DNA from: a virus
IMG/VR virus record: IMGVR_UViG_3300032241_002908
Span: 1-39,068 of that record
Length of the DNA: 39,068 nt
Direction: 5' to 3' (one strand)
Shown here: in pieces, positions 30,810 through 37,664 of the stretch
Position numbering within the stretch: position 1 is the stretch's first letter
How the letters are laid out: each line of letters opens with the position of its first letter
Program-made: the position numbers and the translations under genes
Notes under the pieces: generated by a model
Seen by the model: the letters and a program-made list of their open reading frames with translations, nothing else
Databases searched by the model: none
Told to the model about the DNA's origin: nothing

Positions 30810-31846
30810 CTACTATTTAATTCTTCAATTCTTATATTTTCAATAACACCAGTACTTTTATTCCTAATCGTTACTAATGTTTCACCTATAACACAATTCA
30901 ACTCTTGGTTTATCATTCGTTTATTTAAGTTCATATCACGACACATATTCTCGAACCATTGTGAATGTGGTTGATAACCTTGTGTTATATAATTCATGAT
31001 TTGTTTATATAAATCAGGCTTAACGACACCATTTACTTCAGCTGGAATAATGTCTGTGAGAATCTCTTCATTTTTTTCTGCCTCAGGTTTTTGAATCCAG
31101 GTAATAATATCATCGGTTTTTATCATTTTTAAACCTTTGTTATATCTTGGATCTTCCCACCATTTGATCGCTGTAATTTTGAATTTGTTTGTACCGTCAA
31201 CAGAACCCTCATAAGCTTCATAGTATATTTCATCCATACCATTCGGTGTTGAGATAAGATATACTTTACCACCTGTTGAAACTGAAGCCAAACAAGCTGA
31301 CCATAATTCTTGACCACCTTCAATGAAGGCCGCCTCATCAAGAATCATGATTGTTGGTGTGTAACCACGCAAGGCATCTTTAGAAGTTGCAACCGCTTTG
31401 ATCTCAGAACCATTTTTAAATTTAACGTGCTTAGATGCACCTTTAGTGAAATCAATTTTACCTTCTTTATTAAAAGTTCCGATGTTTGTTAATAACCAAT
31501 TAGGTGATTGTTTAATAAAATCGGTTATCTTAGTTAGAAATTCAATCGCAGTTTCTTGCTTATTCGCAAGTATTAATATTCTTTCAGGATTTTCAGGGTT
31601 TGCCATTACCGCTTTAACCGCAGCATAAGCAGCAGTTACAGTTGTAATACCAGCTTGTCTGTATTTTAAGACAATGTTATACCTGTTAGCTTCATAATTT
31701 CTTATGAGCTCTTTTTGTCTTTCGAATAATTTGAATGGAACGTAACTTTCTCTTGTTTTATCGAATGTTACATAATAATTTTCAATAACATAACAAGGGT
31801 CAGCAACACATTTACCATATTCAATTAATAATTCTTTTTTATCCAT
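30803..31846 (-). CDS. terL: Terminase large subunit, N-terminal half with split-intein N-fragment (347 aa)
   Basis: Residues 1-317 are the packaging ATPase domain: Walker A-like RQAGITT (63-69), Walker B MILDEAAF (167-174) and coupling motif S-T-P-N-G (199-203). Residues 318-347 are a 30-residue intein N-fragment, C-V-I-G-E-T-L-V ... I-R-I-E-E-L, equal to block A only, then a stop. Splicing would join ...NQELN to CAFIGSG of the second half, between the ATPase and nuclease domains. The gene is incomplete as a terminase without the 29369-30601 product, so the phage depends on trans-splicing. It is preceded by a TATTTAT element. Confidence 0.93.
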   Translation of the reverse strand: MDKKELLIEYGKCVADPCYVIENYYVTFDKTRESYVPFKLFERQKELIRNYEANRYNIVLKYRQAGITTVTAAYAAVKAVMANPENPERILILANKQETAIEFLTKITDFIKQSPNWLLTNIGTFNKEGKIDFTKGASKHVKFKNGSEIKAVATSKDALRGYTPTIMILDEAAFIEGGQELWSACLASVSTGGKVYLISTPNGMDEIYYEAYEGSVDGTNKFKITAIKWWEDPRYNKGLKMIKTDDIITWIQKPEAEKNEEILTDIIPAEVNGVVKPDLYKQIMNYITQGYQPHSQWFENMCRDMNLNKRMINQELNCVIGETLVTIRNKSTGVIENIRIEELNSRL

Positions 31847-31865
31847 ATATTACAATAATATATAG

Positions 31866-31872
31866 ATAAATA
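31866..31872 (-). promoter_or_regulatory. TATTTAT element (candidate late promoter) for terL
   Basis: On the minus strand AACTATTTAT lies 19 bases before the ATG at 31846, the same form and spacing as before 2880. Confidence 0.45.
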
Positions 31873-31885
31873 GTTAATGTAAAGG

Positions 31886-33028
31886 CTAAATGTCAAATTG
31901 GGAAAAGTCAACTTCTGGTAAATCATCGTCAGAATCCTTATTTAATTCATATTCTGAGATCTTATCTAATATATCGTATGTAATATATTTAACCTTTTTT
32001 TCAGCAGATTTTGTGTCATTTAAAACATCATAGAAGAAATCAATAAACTCATCCGCTGGCAGTTTGAACACGTTACGTATGATTAGTTTTTTTATATGAT
32101 AATCTGATGGATGAATTAATTCATGAAATTTAACCCATAGTTCAGGGCCAATTCTGATACCCCACATTTCGTCACGTACAACGTCACATGTTTCGATAAC
32201 TTGTTTTGCAATATCTTTATCTTTTGGGTAACCTTGAGTTGCGAGTAATTCAATTACACCTTTAACCATTTCATGAACAAGTATAGGAAAAGAAAACGCT
32301 TTTGCTTCTATCACAGGAATATCACCATCAAAATTCAATTTAACATATGATGATGTTTGGTCGTTTTCAATGAAGTTATTAAAATCATCATCTGACATCA
32401 TGTAATAAAGAATATCGTTAGATAGTACTATTTTTTGATAACTATCTACTATTCCTGGGATTAAATCATTCAATTTATCACCAGCTAAATGAAACATAAA
32501 GTGACCTTTTTTTGCGGCACCCTGACATAGAGAATTAACAATTCTTCTTTTTACAATTTCATCTTTAATATTATCTAATATATCACTCTCTGATTCAAAA
32601 TCAAATTTATCTTCAGAATTCATACCTTCAGGAAAATTTATTGTTGGTGTATCCAGAATTTCAAGATCAAACAATAATTCAGATTTATCCAAATTATATT
32701 CAGACCTAACAATTTCTTCAGCAATTTTGATTAATTCGGTTTTGTGGGATTGTTCTAAACTCATCAATTGAAAAACACCTAAAATGGCTTCCATCTTAAT
32801 ATTTATAGGTTTTATTTCATTAATTTGACAATTATGTGTACGACAATATTCGTCAATTAAAAACTTATATCTATCTGAAGCAAGTAATTCTTCTTGATGA
32901 GAATTTTTATCATTATCGGAATAGATTGGCAAATTACCTAAAGGATGTTTTCTTGATGATAGGGTTGAGATATTTTTAGGGTGAATGAAATTTGGGTAAC
33001 CCTCAATTTTGATACCAGATTTACGCAT
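31886..33028 (-). CDS. Hypothetical protein upstream of terminase (380 aa)
   Basis: A 380-residue, mostly helical, acidic protein. Recognisable segments are LSSRKHPLGNLPIYSDNDKN (about 22-41), SLCQGAAKKGHFMFHLAGDKLNDLIPG (about 194-220) and FPILVHEMVKGVIELLATQG (about 265-284); none points to a known enzyme. The ending is Asp-rich (DSDDDLPEVDFSQFDI). I chose the ATG at 33028 because a terminator-like hairpin sits directly upstream; the frame remains open to 33130 but that part crosses the hairpin. Position before terL suggests a virion or packaging role. Function unknown. Confidence 0.75.
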   Translation of the reverse strand: MRKSGIKIEGYPNFIHPKNISTLSSRKHPLGNLPIYSDNDKNSHQEELLASDRYKFLIDEYCRTHNCQINEIKPINIKMEAILGVFQLMSLEQSHKTELIKIAEEIVRSEYNLDKSELLFDLEILDTPTINFPEGMNSEDKFDFESESDILDNIKDEIVKRRIVNSLCQGAAKKGHFMFHLAGDKLNDLIPGIVDSYQKIVLSNDILYYMMSDDDFNNFIENDQTSSYVKLNFDGDIPVIEAKAFSFPILVHEMVKGVIELLATQGYPKDKDIAKQVIETCDVVRDEMWGIRIGPELWVKFHELIHPSDYHIKKLIIRNVFKLPADEFIDFFYDVLNDTKSAEKKVKYITYDILDKISEYELNKDSDDDLPEVDFSQFDI

Positions 33029-33056
33029 AAAAAAGCCTTGTTTTATTAGACAAGGC
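33029..33056 (-). terminator. Terminator-like hairpin abutting a start codon
   Basis: On the minus strand the stem GCCTTGT/ACAAGGC (33050-33056 with 33035-33041, eight-base loop) is followed by six T residues and immediately by the ATG at 33028. It may end the upstream unit or form a 5' stem-loop of the next mRNA. Confidence 0.7.
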
Positions 33057-33063
33057 AAATTTA

Positions 33064-33070
33064 ATAAATA
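33064..33070 (-). promoter_or_regulatory. TATTTAT element upstream of the hairpin at 33029-33056
   Basis: On the minus strand TTATTTATTAAA lies 35 bases before the ATG at 33028. A transcript starting about 10 bases downstream would carry the hairpin at its 5' end. Confidence 0.35.
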
Positions 33071-33092
33071 ATTTTGGAAAAACCAAATATTT

Positions 33093-33218
33093 TTAAGCTT
33101 TTGGGGCTGGGTCAACACTTGGTTTTTCAATGTTAATCTTACTCGGATCTTGTGTTGGTGTGATCGTGGGAGTAATAGTAGGTGTTGTAATTGGTGCGTT
33201 AGCTGTTAAATTTTTCAT
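33093..33218 (-). CDS. Small Thr/Pro-rich protein (41 aa)
   Basis: A 41-codon frame overlaps the end of the preceding gene by 20 bases. The product contains the tandem pattern T-P-T-I-T-P-T-I-T-P-T (about 12-22) and ends DPAPKA. It is followed at a short distance by a terminator-like hairpin, which supports its being the last gene of that unit. No function can be assigned; extended Pro/Thr repeats suggest a flexible linker-like peptide. Confidence 0.5.
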   Translation of the reverse strand: MKNLTANAPITTPTITPTITPTQDPSKINIEKPSVDPAPKA

Positions 33219-34026
33219 CTTTCTTTGATTTTAAATATGATATAAAATCACCTTTTGATATTGTTGGGATTTCATTTTCAGCAATAATACTAAACATTTT
33301 AGAATTTACCAAATTTTCAGATAACATTTTTTCTTTCATACGAATCAAAGCGTTTAATGCTTCAGGAAATTTATCAAAATTTAATAATTTCATTACTTGA
33401 GCAAACTCACGGTCACTTAATAATTCGTTTTTTCTATTATTACTCAATTTGTCAAAATATGGGTATTCTTCTTTAGCCACAGGTTTCATTGGAAATAATG
33501 AACCTTGTATATCTTTCTTTTGGATAATTGTTGGTGGTTCTTCCTGTTCAGTGCCGAAATAGTATTTGAAACCAAACATAGATTTTAATAAATCGTTGAT
33601 ATGATCTTCAATTTCATATTTTCTTGTAGGTTCTTCATCCTCATTTTCCATTACAGGTATGCTATCGGCGGCCATATCTTTCATTCCCATAGGTGTTGAT
33701 GCGGCACCGATTGGAGGTACTCCAGCTTCTGGAACACTTTTAGGTTCATAGGCATGACTTTCACCTGTTCCGTCAACGGTACCAGGGTATGGTGAACCAG
33801 TATTTTCATCATCCTCTGATATCGGTGCACCAGAAGTTTGTTGTTGTCCTTTCAAACCAGATGCGGTCTGTACCAAAGTTTGGTTCTGTTTATTTAAATT
33901 ATCTTGAGCTTGAACAACTTTTTGAAGACTCTGAGTTATTTTTGGTAAATTTTGTTTATTTACCGCATTCAAATTTAAAACTGGTTGTTTTGATTGAAGC
34001 TCTTTTAATATTTCTTGTTTTGTCAT
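33199..34026 (-). CDS. Hypothetical protein with disordered centre (275 aa)
   Basis: The N-terminal ~70 residues are helical and Gln/Asn-rich, about 65-130 are Gly/Pro/Ser/Thr-rich and probably disordered, and about 130-275 form a helical domain (KYEIEDHINDLLKSMFGFKYYFG; LSNNRKNELLSDREFAQVMKLLNF). No catalytic motif. It starts two bases before the upstream gene's stop region in a compact minus-strand series, consistent with a virion-associated or assembly protein. Function unknown. Confidence 0.7.
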   Translation of the reverse strand: MTKQEILKELQSKQPVLNLNAVNKQNLPKITQSLQKVVQAQDNLNKQNQTLVQTASGLKGQQQTSGAPISEDDENTGSPYPGTVDGTGESHAYEPKSVPEAGVPPIGAASTPMGMKDMAADSIPVMENEDEEPTRKYEIEDHINDLLKSMFGFKYYFGTEQEEPPTIIQKKDIQGSLFPMKPVAKEEYPYFDKLSNNRKNELLSDREFAQVMKLLNFDKFPEALNALIRMKEKMLSENLVNSKMFSIIAENEIPTISKGDFISYLKSKKDEKFNS

Positions 34027-34028
34027 GA

Positions 34029-34424
34029 TTATGTTGTTTTTACTGTTTTTTTATTGTTGAAGGCTATATCTCTTTCGTATAGTTTATCTATAACACTTCT
34101 TTGTTCCTCACCAAAATGAAACACTAATCTGGTGTCATTATCAGGCGTTTCTTTTTCCCAACCTAAAGCTATGATATTTTCAACAGCCTCAAGCATAGAA
34201 AAATTATCTGAATATATAACTAATTCTAATTCGATATTTTCGTTTTGTAATACCTCAACATTTTTTATTTCAGAAATTGGTGGTGGTGTAAGTTGACCAC
34301 TTGATGCTGGATTAACCATCCAATCTTCACCAAGTTCTATTTCTTTTGAACCACTAAAAATAAATTCATATATAAATTCACCTTTGTAATTTCTACCTAA
34401 TGGGTTAATATAAACTAAATACAT
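34029..34424 (-). CDS. Hypothetical protein (131 aa)
   Basis: A beta-rich N-terminal half (YLVYINPLGRNYKGEFIYEFIFSG) is followed by a Pro/Ser loop and a helix-containing C-terminal half (ENIELELVIYSDNFSMLEAVENIIALGWE). It lies two bases downstream of the 34427-35818 gene and two before the next, so it belongs to the same operon. No family recognised; probably a structural or assembly protein by context. Confidence 0.7.
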   Translation of the reverse strand: MYLVYINPLGRNYKGEFIYEFIFSGSKEIELGEDWMVNPASSGQLTPPPISEIKNVEVLQNENIELELVIYSDNFSMLEAVENIIALGWEKETPDNDTRLVFHFGEEQRSVIDKLYERDIAFNNKKTVKTT

Positions 34425-34426
34425 AA

Positions 34427-35818
34427 TTAATTAAAAATTTTACTGTTAACTGTGAATTTCAATTCCTCATTATAAATATTCACTTCACCAGCTATAACAG
34501 TTTTGATGTCAATATAATAAGTTTGTGGTATCATCCAAGTTGTATTAATATTAAAGAAATGGCTATCATAAGATTTACCTATTTCTTGCCAATCTAATAC
34601 TTCTACCAAATTATTACCTTGTTTTACATATAATCTATAAAATACGTTATCAACAAAGTCATAATCATTTAAGGTATATGGTTTTCTCAATAATACATTA
34701 ACTCTTCTAATGTTTCCTTGGTCAAGAACTTCACCAAACTTAATACCACTCAATGAAACAGCATATTTGACTGGTTCTGAAGTGTTTGAACCTATCTGAT
34801 AATAACTTGAATTATCCAGCGGTATAAATTTAAGTGAAACGTTTGGTAAACTAACACCATTTACAACTAAACCAGACCAAATATCGTTATATTGGGTATA
34901 AGTATCGAACATATTGCTTGTTGCAGCTGGTACCGTTAAAAAATATACACCTTTATTCTTTTGTTGTACCGTATATGTGATACCACTTATGGTACATGTA
35001 GGTAAACTATCTAAATTAGTCGCATTACCTCTAACATTAACATATAAAAATAAATTATTATCCTTATTTGGGTAAAAATTTACACGATCATCTTTTACCA
35101 AATCATCGTAATAAGTTTCTATAAAAGGTTCGAAAAATGTTTGGGTATATTTTGTATATAAACCGAGGGTTCTTGTAATACCAGTCATAGCATTTTCGGT
35201 TTGATCTGTATATTTCAAACAAAAACCTTGATAGTTATGAGAAGTACCAGTATAAGTTGTAACTGTAACACCTGTTGTTAAAATAGCATTTACATAGTTG
35301 GTTATATCGATTTCAATATTTTCATCTCCATTGTCCATGTGTTGGGTACCAATAATCATATTGGTATCTGTTGCACCGCTAACATGGAAGCGATTATTTA
35401 TTGTCGCTTGGTACCAATTAGATGCTTCGGATTTAAAACTTTGATCACCCAGAAGTAATACTGGATTAAAATCATAACCTGTACCCTCATCCCAAAATTG
35501 TGTCATTGGTCTGAGCTCCAGATCTATTGATGTTGCTCTTTCACCATCACCAATAGCAAGATTATTATCAATATTGAGATAATCTTTTATATCAAAATCA
35601 GATGTATTTTTAATTTTTAATATATGTCTTGTGTTACTATCTAAAATTACACTCTTATCGGCAACCATGCTCGATAGCTCAGAAAAATTACAAAAGAAAA
35701 GAAATCGACTAATATTTGCGCCGCAATATAGTTCTGAAACAGGGTTTTTAGCCGTGTTTACATAACTATTCTTAACAATCGTATTATTTTTATCAAAATA
35801 TGTTCTATAAATACCCAT
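34427..35818 (-). CDS. Putative virion structural protein (463 aa)
   Basis: The protein is beta-rich with many Asn, Thr, Tyr and few Cys, typical of tail or baseplate components. The first ~60 residues (YRTYFDKNNTIVKNSYVNTAKNPVSELYCG) and a middle SIDLELRPMTQFWDEGTGYDFNP segment look conserved in style. The C-terminal ~130 residues contain a likely immunoglobulin-like or FNIII-like domain (VLLRKPYTLNDYDFVDNVFYRLYVKQGNNLVEVLDW). Nothing assigns it to a specific T4 gene. It follows the 35832-37457 gene by 13 bases and has a TATTTAT element in that gap. Confidence 0.7.
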   Translation of the reverse strand: MGIYRTYFDKNNTIVKNSYVNTAKNPVSELYCGANISRFLFFCNFSELSSMVADKSVILDSNTRHILKIKNTSDFDIKDYLNIDNNLAIGDGERATSIDLELRPMTQFWDEGTGYDFNPVLLLGDQSFKSEASNWYQATINNRFHVSGATDTNMIIGTQHMDNGDENIEIDITNYVNAILTTGVTVTTYTGTSHNYQGFCLKYTDQTENAMTGITRTLGLYTKYTQTFFEPFIETYYDDLVKDDRVNFYPNKDNNLFLYVNVRGNATNLDSLPTCTISGITYTVQQKNKGVYFLTVPAATSNMFDTYTQYNDIWSGLVVNGVSLPNVSLKFIPLDNSSYYQIGSNTSEPVKYAVSLSGIKFGEVLDQGNIRRVNVLLRKPYTLNDYDFVDNVFYRLYVKQGNNLVEVLDWQEIGKSYDSHFFNINTTWMIPQTYYIDIKTVIAGEVNIYNEELKFTVNSKIFN

Positions 35819-35822
35819 ATTG

Positions 35823-35829
35823 ATAAATA
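35823..35829 (-). promoter_or_regulatory. TATTTAT element before the 463-aa virion protein gene
   Basis: On the minus strand AAACTATTTAT ends four bases before the ATG at 35818. Confidence 0.35.
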
Positions 35830-35831
35830 GT

Positions 35832-37457
35832 TTAATTTAATCGTATATAATGGTTAAGAGTTACACTATTTTTATCGTCCTGTAAATCTTTTTGTAGGTC
35901 TTGTATTATGCTTGCCAATTCTTGCCTTGATGTTTCATCTAAAGAATCGGATACATTAACACCAGCAACGTGACCATGATTTAATAATAAACCAATTAGA
36001 CGTATTAAAATATTTAATAATTTGTCACCTCGAACTGCTGGGGATGCTAATTTGAATCTTTCTTCTTGTGAGCCAGAATTTTTGAATATTTCAGCAATTT
36101 TTTGTTGTGTTGTGCCGTCTACTGACGCAGTTTTTTCCACAAGTGGTATATCATTCTCTGTAGAATAAAGTAATATTTTATCCACATGTTGTATATGTAC
36201 ACTATCGGTTGTGTTTTGAAAACTATTAGTATCTGATGTTGTTGTTTCAACTTTAGACGTATTTTGTAATTTGGTTACAAAATTTTCATAAGTTCTTTGA
36301 GATACGAAATTTGCTATAGTGAGAAATTCAGGATCGTCAGAAATATTCTTAACACCGTATGTTGAGCTTAATGTGGCTTGACTCAATGTTGTAAAAGCTA
36401 CTTGGGTAATATCACCTATAACAACAAAATTATTATTTACTATGGTATTAGGTGTTTCTGGTAACGCACCACCATCATTGGGTAAAAATCCAAATTGATT
36501 AACAATGTTAATATTTTGAGTGCTATCAGTATAGGTAAAATCTTCGATGTTATAGTTTGAAGGGTACTTGTATATTAACTGATTTTTCATTGATGTTAAA
36601 ACATCAGTAAATGTTTCAATTAATTTATTCGCAGATTTAGTTGTTATTGTAAAAGTTATGACTGGATTATTTAATGTAGATCTAAAACCATCCGTGAAGG
36701 TAACCATAGATTTCTTTAGTCCAGACAAACCGTTTGGATTAATAATTTTTTTTGAGTCATAAATTTGTGTATAACAAGTTAGATTTTTATCATCAGCTGA
36801 AGTTGCTTGTTTATAGTCAAATTTTACCGAAACAACAAAATCTATACTAAAATCTATTTCTTTTACTTGTGTACTTGTTACAGTATCAATAGTTGATTTT
36901 GAAGGAAATTCAACAAATTGTATAAAAGGATAATTATCTTTTTTTTGTTTTTGTGATGTAAAATAATCTAATCTTTGTATTATACTATTACCACCAAGTA
37001 TAATTTGTTCATTATCTTTACCGTTTATTGTAAATTTAGAAGGGTCTGGAACAATACCAGATGCGCCATTATTATTTGGTCTGGACTTTTGAAGTCCCAT
37101 GTAATAACTTTGCTTTGATTGTATTATATCCGTTGTGATAGGTCCAACATATTCATATTTTTCAGGTTGTGTGTTGTATCTGATTAGTTTAACTAATTGG
37201 CCAGGATTTGGTACAATATTGAAAAATTTTGGTAAAAAGGGTTCTGACAGATATGGATCTGTTTTTTTGTTTCCTGTGGAATATCTCCATGGTAAATAGG
37301 TATTAGTATTATCATTAGCACCTATTATAGCTTCAATATCTTTAACTGTTCTTGTTGGATTTTCTAATAAGGAAACATCATAAAAACGGATCCTTTCTGA
37401 ATTATCAGGATCATCATTAAAAACACATACACCATATAATACTTCAATATTAGCCAT
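35832..37457 (-). CDS. Putative baseplate/hub-type virion protein (541 aa)
   Basis: The N-terminal ~130 residues (YGVCVFNDDPDNSERIRFYDVSLL and then FNIVPNPGQLVKLIRYNTQPEKYEYVGPI) resemble an OB-fold-like module of hub proteins. The C-terminus carries S-P-A-V-R-G-D-K-L-L-N-I-L-I-R-L-I-G-L-L-L-N-H-G-H (about 470-495), a pattern seen near the end of many myovirus baseplate proteins, followed by a helical tail. The middle is beta-rich. The family is inferred from these patterns; the T4 counterpart is uncertain. It overlaps the 70-residue gene upstream by eight bases. Confidence 0.65.
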   Translation of the reverse strand: MANIEVLYGVCVFNDDPDNSERIRFYDVSLLENPTRTVKDIEAIIGANDNTNTYLPWRYSTGNKKTDPYLSEPFLPKFFNIVPNPGQLVKLIRYNTQPEKYEYVGPITTDIIQSKQSYYMGLQKSRPNNNGASGIVPDPSKFTINGKDNEQIILGGNSIIQRLDYFTSQKQKKDNYPFIQFVEFPSKSTIDTVTSTQVKEIDFSIDFVVSVKFDYKQATSADDKNLTCYTQIYDSKKIINPNGLSGLKKSMVTFTDGFRSTLNNPVITFTITTKSANKLIETFTDVLTSMKNQLIYKYPSNYNIEDFTYTDSTQNINIVNQFGFLPNDGGALPETPNTIVNNNFVVIGDITQVAFTTLSQATLSSTYGVKNISDDPEFLTIANFVSQRTYENFVTKLQNTSKVETTTSDTNSFQNTTDSVHIQHVDKILLYSTENDIPLVEKTASVDGTTQQKIAEIFKNSGSQEERFKLASPAVRGDKLLNILIRLIGLLLNHGHVAGVNVSDSLDETSRQELASIIQDLQKDLQDDKNSVTLNHYIRLN

Positions 37458-37662
37458 TATCCTTAAATTTTAAACGTTTTTGTAACTCATTATAAACCTT
37501 ATCATAAGTTTCCTCAATCTCACCTAAAGCAATCGTTAATTCTAATAATGTTTCTTTCATAACATTAAAGTCATTATTCAAATTAACAGCAATTTTAGAT
37601 AAGTCTTTGTTAGATTTATCTTTATATGTTTTACAAATTTCTTCCAATATTTTATTTTTCAT
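37450..37662 (-). CDS. Small coiled-coil protein (70 aa)
   Basis: A 70-residue helical, charged protein with hydrophobic heptad positions (MKETLLELTIALGEIEETYDKVYNELQKRLKF). It lies two bases after the upstream large gene and overlaps the next by eight, so translation is probably coupled. It could be a chaperone or connector for the neighbouring virion proteins; no direct evidence. Confidence 0.7.
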   Translation of the reverse strand: MKNKILEEICKTYKDKSNKDLSKIAVNLNNDFNVMKETLLELTIALGEIEETYDKVYNELQKRLKFKDNG

Positions 37663-37664
37663 AT

